Positions 1 to 6,150 are shown, counted from the first letter of the stretch. The stretch: DNA of 9,370 nucleotides from Clostridia bacterium (GCA_007128555.1 SKXF01000449.1:1-9370); one strand, 5' to 3'. The notes: a model not told the origin generated them from the sequence alone. Numbers and translations: made by a program.

Positions 1-56
1 CGCGCGGGACAGTTATCGACGGGTGGGCACTGCCGGTGGACAGTGCACGATGGGTT

Positions 57-84
57 CCCTGGGGCAGGCGCAGCCGCCCCAGGG
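57..84 (-). terminator. GC-rich stem-loop just after the M32 carboxypeptidase gene
   Basis: A perfect 9-bp stem (57-65 pairing with 76-84) encloses a 10-base loop that can itself form a further 3-bp GGC/GCC stem beside one bulged A. It starts 8 bases past the stop codon of the minus-strand carboxypeptidase gene. No T-run follows on either strand, so it is not a textbook intrinsic terminator. It may instead stabilise the 3' end or act in a Rho- or pausing-assisted way. A smaller 6-bp inverted repeat (27-32 with 41-46, GCACTG/CAGTGC) lies next to it. Confidence 0.45.
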
Positions 85-92
85 ATGGAAGA

Positions 93-1610
93 TCAGGGAC
101 CATACAGGGCTTCTGTCTTGCGCTTGATGTAGTCGAGGAAGGGTCCGGTATTGAACTCTTCCCCGGTGGCCTGCCGGACGAGCTCCCTCGGCGGGAGTTT
201 CTGCCCGTGGGCATGAACGTTCTGCTGCATCCAGGCGAGCAGTTCAGAGAAGTCACCCTGTCGGAACTGTTCCTTCATGTCAGGGTGTTCCCGGAGAGCA
301 GCCCCGAACAGCTGGGCGGAAATCACGTTCCCCAGGGTGTAGCTGATGAAGGATGATCCAAAGCCACCCGACCAGTGTATGTCCTGCAGGACACCGTCTA
401 AAGGGTCCTCAGGGGTGATGCCCAGGTAGTTTTCGAACTTCTCATTCCAGGCCTCGGGCATGTCCTCGAGGGATAGCTCACCTTGAAAGGCGGCCTTCTC
501 CAGCTCGAAGCGGATGATGATGTGCACATTGTACGTGACCTCGTCCGCCTCGACCCGGATGAAGGAGGGTTGAACGCGGTTGACGGCCCGGTAGAAGTCG
601 CCGTGAGAAATCCCCTCTGTCTGCTTTGGAAAATGCTTTTGCACTTCAGGATAGAAGAAATCCCAGAACTCCGGGGAGCGCCCCACGATGTTCTCCCAGA
701 GCCGAGATTGGGACTCGTGCATCCCTCCCGAGGTTGATGTGGCAAGGGTCGATCGCTCCCATTTCCGGGGGAATCCCTGCTCGTAGGTACCGTGGCCGGC
801 TTCGTGTAGGGAGGCAAAAAAGGCGGATGAGAAGTCGCTGTTTCGGATGCGTGTCGTGATCCGGACATCATCGATGGAAAAGGAGGTGGTGAAGGGGTGG
901 ACGGAGATGTCCTGCCTTCCTCGTCCCTGTAGGTCGAAGCCGATAGCCCGCACGGCCTTCAGCGTCAGGTCCCATTGGGTGTCAGGATCATAATACTGGT
1001 GCAGGACGACATCGTCGACGGCGCCTGGCTGCTCCGAGACCTGGTTGATCAGCGGGATCAGGACCTCCTTGAGTTCGGAGAAGACGGATTCGACTCCCTT
1101 GACATCGAAGCCAGGTTCTCGCTGGTCGATGAGAACGTCCAGGGGAGGGGAACCGGCGTCCAGGGCCTCTGCTATGCGACGACTCATGTCGAAGTTTCGC
1201 TTCAGTGCGGGCAGGAAGCGGGAGAAATCACGGGCTTCTCGCGCTCTGAGCCAGGCCTGCAGTCCCTCGGCTGATGCCGTGATCCTCTCGCGGGCAAGGT
1301 TTTCGGGTATCCGCGTGGCTTTTTCGTATTCCCGGGCGACCGCTCTCAACGTGGCGGCCTCGTCGGAGGAACAGCAGAGGGAATCCTGGAAGCTCCCCAG
1401 TCTGTTCAGAAGATCGCCGATACGCGGATCGGTCATGTGCCGGTGAAGGACTCCGGTGAGGGTCACCAGCTGTTCCTTACGCGCCTCGGCCCCCGCCGGG
1501 GGCATGTTGCACTGCATGTCCCAGTGAGCGAGGGCCGCCAGCCTGGACAGGTTCCTGATCTCAGCCATTCGGTCTGTGAGGTCTTGATACTCCGGAGGCG
1601 CTGTGTTCAT
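93..1610 (-). CDS. M32 family zinc metallocarboxypeptidase (carboxypeptidase Taq type)
   Basis: Predicted cytosolic zinc enzyme that removes C-terminal amino acids from peptides. The 505-residue product matches the usual family length of about 500. Signatures run in order: N-terminal HWDMQCNMPPAG near residue 29; DVRITTR at 248-254; the zinc motif HEAGH at 269-273; HESQSRLWE with third ligand E299; IRVEADE from 351; and HWSGGFGSS from 412. Zinc ligands by family knowledge are H269, H273 and E299, with E270 catalytic. The reading frame stays open upstream to 2060, but that part is antisense to the deformylase gene and lacks family similarity. I chose ATG at 1610 because GGGAGAGG (1620-1627) sits 9 bases before it; ATG at 1619 directly abuts that site. 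No signal peptide is visible. It is divergent from the deformylase gene and is probably transcribed alone. The family is certain, the substrate preference unknown. Confidence 0.96.
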   Translation of the reverse strand: MNTAPPEYQDLTDRMAEIRNLSRLAALAHWDMQCNMPPAGAEARKEQLVTLTGVLHRHMTDPRIGDLLNRLGSFQDSLCCSSDEAATLRAVAREYEKATRIPENLARERITASAEGLQAWLRAREARDFSRFLPALKRNFDMSRRIAEALDAGSPPLDVLIDQREPGFDVKGVESVFSELKEVLIPLINQVSEQPGAVDDVVLHQYYDPDTQWDLTLKAVRAIGFDLQGRGRQDISVHPFTTSFSIDDVRITTRIRNSDFSSAFFASLHEAGHGTYEQGFPRKWERSTLATSTSGGMHESQSRLWENIVGRSPEFWDFFYPEVQKHFPKQTEGISHGDFYRAVNRVQPSFIRVEADEVTYNVHIIIRFELEKAAFQGELSLEDMPEAWNEKFENYLGITPEDPLDGVLQDIHWSGGFGSSFISYTLGNVISAQLFGAALREHPDMKEQFRQGDFSELLAWMQQNVHAHGQKLPPRELVRQATGEEFNTGPFLDYIKRKTEALYGP

Positions 1611-1619
1611 CTCGATCAT

Positions 1620-1627
1620 CCTCTCCC
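1620..1627 (-). promoter_or_regulatory. Ribosome binding site deciding the M32 start
   Basis: GGGAGAGG on the minus strand ends 9 bases before ATG 1610 and 0 bases before ATG 1619. This favours the downstream start and rules out the long antisense extension. Confidence 0.6.
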
Positions 1628-1725
1628 TGGAGGGAATCTTCTCCACTTCTGGCGCGCTTCCTTCCTCAACGGTCCTGCTTGGTGTACATTTTAGAAAGGA
1701 AGAAGCATGGGGAGGGATGATGCCT

Positions 1726-2226
1726 ATGAGGGTAGCCTTGCTGGGAGATCCCATTTTACGCCAGCGCTGTCGACCGGTTGCCAGCATCGAAGATGAGGAG
1801 TTGGACGCTCTCGTGACCAGGTTGCAGTGCACGCTGTATGATGTGCGTGAGGAGCTGGGTTTCGGCCGCGGGATCGCGGCGCCCCAGGTGGGTAGTGATC
1901 TCCAGGTGATTTTCGTGGATGCTGGGGAGCCCATGACCCTGGTCAATCCGACGATTATCTCGCGGTCCGACGAGACCTTCGAGCTCTGGGATGATTGCCT
2001 GAGTCTGCCATCACTTCTTGTCAGGGTGCGCAGGCACTCCCGGATTTCGATCGCCTTCACGGACCTCGAGGGTCAGGAAAGGACCGTCCACGCCGAGGGA
2101 GACCTGTCGGAGCTCCTGCAGCATGAGATGGATCATCTCGACGGCAGGTTGATCCTTGATCGTGGGCACGGGGAGAACCCGGTATACTTGCGGGAGGAGT
2201 GGAAGAGACAGTTTGCCAGCGGTTAG
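1726..2226 (+). CDS. def: Peptide deformylase, with divergent motif 2
   Basis: Removes the formyl group from the N-terminal formylmethionine of nascent proteins, using a metal held by one Cys and two His. The 166-residue product has the normal length. Motif 1 (GxGxAAPQ) is GRGIAAPQ at 47-54. Motif 3 is HEMDH at 133-137, giving ligands H133 and H137 with E134 catalytic. Motif 2, normally EGCLS, reads DDCLS at 89-93; the metal ligand C91 is kept but Glu and Gly are both Asp. The N-terminus (MRVALLGDPILRQ) is typical. GGAGGG at 1711-1716 lies 9 bases before ATG 1726. In-frame ATGs at 1717 and 1720 lie 0 and 3 bases from it and are less likely. No formyltransferase gene (fmt), its frequent partner, is in the window, so this may be a second, specialised copy. 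Confidence 0.93.
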   Translation: MRVALLGDPILRQRCRPVASIEDEELDALVTRLQCTLYDVREELGFGRGIAAPQVGSDLQVIFVDAGEPMTLVNPTIISRSDETFELWDDCLSLPSLLVRVRRHSRISIAFTDLEGQERTVHAEGDLSELLQHEMDHLDGRLILDRGHGENPVYLREEWKRQFASG

Positions 2227-2229
2227 CCG

Positions 2230-2258
2230 TTTTCACCGGCCACGTCTTCAACTATACT
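2230..2258 (+). promoter_or_regulatory. Candidate sigma-70-type promoter for the racemase/PhzF genes
   Basis: TTTTCA (2230-2235, 4 of 6 consensus bases) is separated by 17 bp from TATACT (2253-2258, 5 of 6). It begins 4 bases after the deformylase stop codon, so the racemase pair is probably transcribed separately from def. Expected transcription would start near 2265, giving a leader of roughly 65 bases. Confidence 0.5.
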
Positions 2259-2318
2259 GGGGACGATGGATCGGTGATTGGACGGGAGATGGCCCAACCT
2301 GATCAGGGCAGAAGATGC

Positions 2319-2324
2319 GGAGGG
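2319..2324 (+). promoter_or_regulatory. Ribosome binding site for the racemase gene
   Basis: GGAGGG sits 7 bases before ATG 2332. It fixes the start there rather than at the upstream in-frame TTG at 2278. Confidence 0.7.
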
Positions 2325-2331
2325 CATTGCC

Positions 2332-3651
2332 ATGAAGAACAATATGATCCCTGTCGTCGAGATTTCACCTGATGTGGGTGATCTTTGGGCCGAAGTGGAC
2401 CTGGGGATCGTCGGTCAGAACACCCGGGCGGTGCGCTCGGTCTTAAACGAAGATACCCGTCTTGCAGCAGTGGTAAAGGGCGATGGTTATGGTCATGGTT
2501 CCTTTGCGGTTGCTCGAGAGGCACAGAAGAACGGCGCAACGGATACCGTTGTATCGACCGTCATGGAGGGCGTGGAACTCAGGCTGCAGGGTCTCGAGGG
2601 CCCGGTCCTGGTCATGGGTGCTGTGAGCCCCGGACAGGCCGACCTGGTGGTCAGCAAGGACCTGTCGCCGATTGTCTTCACCGATGCAACCGCGATGGCC
2701 TTGTCTGAGGCTGCCCTGCAGATGGATGCAAAGGTGAAGGTGCATCTCAAGATTGACACCGGCCTGTCCCGGTATGGTGTTGCCATGGGCGGTGTACTGG
2801 ACTTCATGGATCGCATGGCATCCCTGGAGGGCCTGGAGTGGGAGGGGGTCTGCACACATCTCGCCCGAGCCTTTGTTCCGAATGACAGGATGACCCAGGT
2901 GCAGGCAGAACGGTTCCGATCCGCCGTCCGTGCATTGGAAGCGGCCGGCTATCATTTTTCGTGCAAGCACATCGCCAACAGTGCGGCGCTGGTTTCCCAT
3001 CCTGAGCTGGAGATGGACATGGTACGGGTCGGGAACCTGATTTACGGGCAGGAGCCCCTGGCGGGCTCCCGGGGGGAACTGGCGGCGGTCAGGCCGGCTT
3101 TTCGCCTTTTTGGACGCATCACGGCCGTAAGGGATATGAGGCCAGGTGAGACCGGGGGGTATGGTGCCGAGTTCACTGCCCGTAGGCCGACGCGGGCGGC
3201 GGTGATCCCGGCTGGTTTCGGTGATGGATGGGGTGTTGAACCGCGCACCGCGGCATATCGCAAGAGCGTTCTTTTCAAGGAGATGTTGCGAGCACTGGCA
3301 GAGCGCCTGGGGCTGGATCGACGGTTCTTCCGTGCTCCCAACGGTGCGGTTCAGATTGAGGATCAGGTGTGCCCCATACTGGGGCGCGTGGCCATGGGAC
3401 AGGCCCTGGTGGACGTCTCTGGGGTTGCCGGGGCGAAACCGGGCACCGTTGCCTACCTGCACTGCCGTTCCCCCCTGATCAATCGTCGAGTGCCCAGGCT
3501 GTATGTCAGAGATGGTGGCGTGGTTGGCATGCGGACGGTGTTTGGCCATGTGTCCGAGGACGTTTCATTCAAGGAGGGGGACGAACTCACGGAAGCCGAA
3601 GTGGCTGTCGCTTTCCAGGACGGTTCGCCCGGTGGAGCCCAGCCGCAATGA
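2332..3651 (+). CDS. alr: Alanine racemase-family PLP enzyme, atypical
   Basis: Predicted fold-type III, PLP-dependent amino-acid racemase; L/D-alanine is the default guess, supplying D-alanine for peptidoglycan. An N-terminal barrel contains the PLP lysine K49 in AVVKGDGYGHG. KIDTGLSR follows at 140-147 (K140 and R147 match the canonical Lys/Arg pair), then HIANSAAL. The C-terminal beta domain carries the second catalytic base, Y277 in GGYGAEF, and AGFGDGW. The product is 439 residues, longer than the usual 360-390. The extra length is partly a helical-looking insertion (about 305-335, around KEMLRALAERLGL) before the GRV motif. That motif, usually GRVSMDQ or GRVCMDQ, reads GRVAMGQ at 351-357, so the active-site-side Asp is Gly. 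Both catalytic residues remain, so activity is likely, but the substrate may not be alanine. A PhzF-family gene follows after 24 bp, probably in one operon. Confidence 0.88.
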   Translation: MKNNMIPVVEISPDVGDLWAEVDLGIVGQNTRAVRSVLNEDTRLAAVVKGDGYGHGSFAVAREAQKNGATDTVVSTVMEGVELRLQGLEGPVLVMGAVSPGQADLVVSKDLSPIVFTDATAMALSEAALQMDAKVKVHLKIDTGLSRYGVAMGGVLDFMDRMASLEGLEWEGVCTHLARAFVPNDRMTQVQAERFRSAVRALEAAGYHFSCKHIANSAALVSHPELEMDMVRVGNLIYGQEPLAGSRGELAAVRPAFRLFGRITAVRDMRPGETGGYGAEFTARRPTRAAVIPAGFGDGWGVEPRTAAYRKSVLFKEMLRALAERLGLDRRFFRAPNGAVQIEDQVCPILGRVAMGQALVDVSGVAGAKPGTVAYLHCRSPLINRRVPRLYVRDGGVVGMRTVFGHVSEDVSFKEGDELTEAEVAVAFQDGSPGGAQPQ

Positions 3652-3675
3652 TGCCCGGGGGGAGAGTGATCAGTG

Positions 3676-4584
3676 ATGACGTATCGAATCTTGCAGGTTG
3701 ATGCGTTCACGGACCAGGTTTTCGGGGGCAATCCAGCCGGGGTAGTCCCCGGAGCCGAGGGGTTGACCGGGGAGCAGATGCAGCAGATTGCCCGGGAGAT
3801 GAACGTTTCTGAGACAGCCTTCCTGGTGGAAGAGGAGGAGGGGTGTTTTGACGTTCGATTCTTCACACCCATCGAAGAGGTCGACCTGTGCGGTCACGCC
3901 ACCATTGCGGCATTTTGGCTCCTGGCCCTGGAGCGCAGAGTGAAGAGAATCGGTGATCGATCGACGGTCCACCAGCGTACCAGGGCGGGCCAGCTGGAAG
4001 TGGACATCTATTACCGGGGCGACCATCCGGCGAGGGTGATGATGACCCAGGTCCCCCCTCGATTCATGGGTGGTGGGGGATGGGAACCGGGGCTCGAGGA
4101 GGCCCTGGGGCTGTCAGGACGCGATGGATTCTCCCACATGCCCCTACCCGAGGTGATTTCGACGGGACTGCCCGATCTCATTATACCTTTTCCCGACCGC
4201 CAGAGTTTGTGGTCCCTTTCCCCCGACCTTCCGGCCCTGGCCGATTTCTGCCGAAACAGAGACATCATCAGCGTCCACTGCTTTACCCTCGATACCCTGG
4301 TCGAAGGCAACACTGCCCACTGTCGCGACTTCTCGCCCGCCGTGGGTGTCCCCGAGGAGGCGGCCACGGGAACGGCCAGTGGCGCCACTGCGGCCTACCT
4401 GGTCCGTCACGGGCTGGTGGATCCAGGGGGAGCCGGTTTTGTCGCAATGACCCTGGAGCAGGGGCACATCCTCGGTCGACCAAGTACCATTTACGCCGAA
4501 GCTGACATCGAAAAAGGTCAGTCCGTTGGGATCCGGGTCGGCGGTGAAGCCCGAGTCGTCATCGATGGGGTTTTGAGGATCTGA
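3676..4584 (+). CDS. PhzF family isomerase/epimerase-like protein
   Basis: Member of the PhzF family, which shares the two-lobed fold of diaminopimelate epimerase and shifts protons or double bonds in small carboxylated substrates. The 302-residue product is of normal length. GGNPAGVV is at 17-24; SETAF holds the expected general acid/base E46; DLCGHATIAA holds H74; and RDFSPAVGVPEEAATGTASG ends in the anion-binding loop. In that loop the usual EDPATGS reads EEAATGT, so the positions I recall as D208 and S213 of Pseudomonas PhzF are here E228 and T233. No other phenazine gene is nearby, so a phenazine role is unlikely. GGAG at 3661-3664 precedes both GTG 3673 and ATG 3676; I chose ATG. The gene begins 24 bp after the racemase stop, suggesting co-transcription and perhaps a shared amino-acid-like substrate. 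Confidence 0.93.
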   Translation: MTYRILQVDAFTDQVFGGNPAGVVPGAEGLTGEQMQQIAREMNVSETAFLVEEEEGCFDVRFFTPIEEVDLCGHATIAAFWLLALERRVKRIGDRSTVHQRTRAGQLEVDIYYRGDHPARVMMTQVPPRFMGGGGWEPGLEEALGLSGRDGFSHMPLPEVISTGLPDLIIPFPDRQSLWSLSPDLPALADFCRNRDIISVHCFTLDTLVEGNTAHCRDFSPAVGVPEEAATGTASGATAAYLVRHGLVDPGGAGFVAMTLEQGHILGRPSTIYAEADIEKGQSVGIRVGGEARVVIDGVLRI

Positions 4585-4833
4585 GCTTGAGCGGGAGGTT
4601 TTTCCTTCACAACAACGAAGTCTACCCTTGAGGCGCCCTGTGATGATTTGCCGATGATGCAGGGGAAGGCCTCTATGAGGCGATGGGCTGTCGTGAGCTC
4701 GAACCCCAGCCCGGATCGGATCTCGTGTGGATCGGCGGGTCTTTCTGCGTTAAACTGCCTGTCATGGGATCGACATTCGGGTTGCGTGGATCCGCCTTTG
4801 CCTCGACACCCTTGCCATGGACGGTGAGGAGGA
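4585..4833 (+). other. Intergenic stretch with no recognisable gene
   Basis: About 250 bases after the PhzF-family gene. Frame 1 stays open from about 4591 to a TGA at 4825, and another frame is open from about 4683 to 4925, but neither translation has a recognisable motif or a good ribosome site. I see no convincing terminator or promoter. TTAAAC near 4749 resembles a -10 box but has no matching -35. Together with the gamma-glutamyltransferase scrap that follows, this looks like eroded former coding DNA. Confidence 0.4.
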
Positions 4834-4917
4834 ATGGTTGCTACTCCCCAAGCTTATGCTGCCCACATCGGGCCGAGGATCCTACGAGAGGGAGGCAATG
4901 CCTTCGATGCGGCCGTG
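4834..4917 (+). pseudogene. N-terminal remnant of gamma-glutamyltransferase
   Basis: The 28-residue translation opens with MVATPQAYAA, continues through a GPRILREGGNAFDAAV segment, and closely follows the conserved N-terminus of gamma-glutamyltranspeptidase proenzymes (pattern GMVAxxHPLAxxAGxxILxxGGNAxDAAVA). The match stops right after DAAV, where the family normally continues with the GIGGD region. A TGA at 4825 lies just upstream in frame. AGGAGG at 4827-4832 is only 1 base from the ATG, too close to work well. The catalytic Thr and nearly all of a family protein of over 500 residues are absent, so no enzyme can be made. The frame continues without a stop into the zinc-ribbon gene, so a 111-residue fused product starting at 4834 is formally possible. 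Similarity was judged by eye. Confidence 0.65.
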
Positions 4918-4975
4918 ATGTTTGACCAGGAAGGTATCTTTCCCGGAGGCTCTGACGCCTGGGGGGGATGGGACC

Positions 4976-4980
4976 GGAGG
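4976..4980 (+). promoter_or_regulatory. Ribosome binding site for the small zinc-ribbon gene
   Basis: GGAGG lies 9 bases before ATG 4990. It supports independent translation of the 59-residue protein rather than only the longer fused frame starting at 4834. Confidence 0.65.
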
Positions 4981-4989
4981 TTAGTTGAC

Positions 4990-5169
4990 ATGACAAGAGA
5001 CGGGGAAGTGCTTGTTCCCATAAGATGCCCAAAGTGCAGTCGTTTCCTGGCCCATGTGATCCCGCGGGCACGGGTCATGTGTCCCCAGTGCAGGGTGTGG
5101 ATCAGGCCCGGGAGACGAGTTGACATTGAACAGTCCACGCTCCTTGGGAACCTGGTCAACAGAAGATAA
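4990..5169 (+). CDS. Small Com-like zinc-ribbon protein
   Basis: A 59-residue protein with two CPxC knuckles: C13-P-K-C16 followed by SRFLA, and C31-P-Q-C34. The spacing suits one zinc ion. The IRCPKCSRFLA pattern, then a short strand, then CPQC resembles the zinc finger of phage Mu Com, a translational activator of mom mRNA, and many small bacterial proteins of the same type. The tail is basic (RPGRRVD), consistent with nucleic-acid binding but not proof of it. A good Shine-Dalgarno site supports ATG 4990. No phage genes or mom homologue are nearby, so the Mu role should not be transferred. The TAA stop touches a shared stem-loop before a convergent gene. It lies just downstream, in the same frame, of the gamma-glutamyltransferase remnant. 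Confidence 0.72.
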   Translation: MTRDGEVLVPIRCPKCSRFLAHVIPRARVMCPQCRVWIRPGRRVDIEQSTLLGNLVNRR

Positions 5170-5198
5170 CCATCTCCGCCCCCTTCATCGGAGATGGT
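5169..5198. terminator. Stem-loop shared by two convergent genes
   Basis: A perfect 10-bp inverted repeat (ACCATCTCCG at 5169-5178, CGGAGATGGT at 5189-5198) with a 10-base loop fills the 37-bp gap between the convergent zinc-ribbon and hydrolase genes. On the minus strand the stem is followed by the T-rich TTATCTTCTGTT, so it best fits a terminator for the hydrolase gene. On the plus strand no T-run follows. Confidence 0.6.
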
Positions 5199-5206
5199 AT
5201 CGCGGG

Positions 5207-6094
5207 TCATGGGTGTCGGTGATAGCTGAAGCGGTCTCCTGTGCTGAAGGGATGGTGCCGGTCACCGAACCGTTCCTCCAGGGCTCCCTCTGCCGCTTCC
5301 CCCGTGCAGTGACCCGGGCGGATCTCGGCCGGGTTGAGTTCGTGCAGTCCCTGCACCGTTGATTCCAGTCGGTTCTCGCCTGCCCCGATCAGATGCAGCC
5401 CCCCTATGAGGGACGGTCTTTCTCCTGCGCCGAGGACGGTCCGGGCGTGCAGCAGCGTGTTCACGGCCCCGGCATGACTGCAGCCTGTGATCACCACGGG
5501 GCCCGCAGACCCAAGGTCGAACAGCATGGCCATATCATCGGGGTCGTTGTCGGGGACCAGGCAGCCGTCTTCGAGGGTGAACTGGCCCTCTCTCGGCTCT
5601 TCAAAGGGGGTTGTCCTGGGGATGGAACCGCTCACCCAGACCCCGGGGAAGATCTGGGCCGGTTCGCGCAGCAGGATCAGGCGGGAGGACGGGATTCGAT
5701 CCCAGGTTTCGCGGCCAGGGCTAATCCGCTGCAGGCGATTCCTGGTCGTCACCGCCGCCCGGGTGATCTCGGGGTGGGCCACCACCGTGAACTCGGCTTC
5801 ATGGGCGTCGAGGATTGACGATAGTCCGCCGGTGTGATCGAGGTGACCGTGGGACAGGAACACGGCGTCGAGGTCACCAGGGCTTACCTGCAGCGTTCCC
5901 AGGTTGTGTTTCAGCAGGTCGCCGCTTGCCCCGGTGTCAAAGAGGATCCTCCTGGATCTTCGACCCGTCCAGTGGCAGTCCAGGAGCAGGGACAGGCCGT
6001 GTTCAGACCATAATGGGCTGCCGTGCCGGGTTCTATTGGTGATGATGACCGTGACATCAAGTTGTTCCAGCTGGCGAGGTCTTGAATCGGGCAA
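5207..6094 (-). CDS. Metallo-beta-lactamase-fold hydrolase, MJ0301/DHPPS-like family
   Basis: Metal-dependent hydrolase of the metallo-beta-lactamase fold, 295 residues. Metal-binding residues are visible: HGHLDH at 82-87 (H82, H84, D86, H87), H207 in TGCSHAG, H234 in GGLHL, and H262 in RPGHCTG. The TGCSHAG plus GGLHL combination is typical of the family often labelled 7,8-dihydropterin-6-methyl-4-(beta-D-ribofuranosyl)-aminobenzene-5'-phosphate synthase-like (MJ0301). That label is a database name, and most bacterial members have no proven substrate. No signal peptide or membrane segment is seen. The only well-placed start is TTG at 6094, 8 bases after a perfect AAAGGAGG. The gene converges on the zinc-ribbon gene and diverges from pyroglutamyl peptidase. 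No folate or pterin gene is nearby to support a pterin role. Confidence 0.9.
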   Translation of the reverse strand: MPDSRPRQLEQLDVTVIITNRTRHGSPLWSEHGLSLLLDCHWTGRRSRRILFDTGASGDLLKHNLGTLQVSPGDLDAVFLSHGHLDHTGGLSSILDAHEAEFTVVAHPEITRAAVTTRNRLQRISPGRETWDRIPSSRLILLREPAQIFPGVWVSGSIPRTTPFEEPREGQFTLEDGCLVPDNDPDDMAMLFDLGSAGPVVITGCSHAGAVNTLLHARTVLGAGERPSLIGGLHLIGAGENRLESTVQGLHELNPAEIRPGHCTGEAAEGALEERFGDRHHPFSTGDRFSYHRHP

Positions 6095-6102
6095 AGTGTT
6101 CG

Positions 6103-6110
6103 CCTCCTTT
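6103..6110 (-). promoter_or_regulatory. Strong ribosome binding site for a TTG start
   Basis: AAAGGAGG on the minus strand, fully complementary to a typical 16S rRNA 3' end, lies 8 bases before TTG 6094. It is the reason for assigning a TTG start to the hydrolase. Confidence 0.75.
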
Positions 6111-6129
6111 TGGTGAACAGGTACGCCCC

Positions 6130-6150
6130 GGGGAGGCCAAAACCCTCCCC
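6130..6150. repeat. Short GC-rich inverted repeat in the hydrolase leader
   Basis: GGGGAGG (6130-6136) and CCTCCCC (6144-6150) form a 7-bp stem with a 7-base loop, 36 bp upstream of the hydrolase start codon and about 20 bp beyond its ribosome site. It could be a leader hairpin or protein-binding site. The rest of the 6095-6296 divergent gap shows no promoter I would trust for either gene. Confidence 0.35.

Noticed and set aside
1662..1690. Possible promoter for the deformylase (TTCCTC, 17 bp, TACATT)
   Set aside because: Both boxes match consensus poorly; it may be real but sequence alone does not support it. TAAAAT on the opposite strand (1688-1693) likewise lacks a -35.
1611..2060. N-terminal extension of the M32 carboxypeptidase to 655 residues
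   Set aside because: The extra 150 codons are the antisense of the deformylase gene, have low-complexity Ser/Arg-rich composition and no family similarity, and a good ribosome site sits 9 bases before ATG 1610.
2217..2235. Possible terminator after the deformylase
   Set aside because: The stem is only about 5 bp with a G-T pair and overlaps the stop codon, followed by a very short T-run that doubles as the racemase -35 box.
2443..3549. Long 368-codon minus-strand open frame
   Set aside because: It is a shadow of the racemase gene: no ribosome site, no recognisable motif, and the plus-strand frame carries clear catalytic motifs.
3676..4584. Phenazine biosynthesis cluster
   Set aside because: Only a PhzF-family protein is present; no phzA, B, D, E or G homologue lies in the window.
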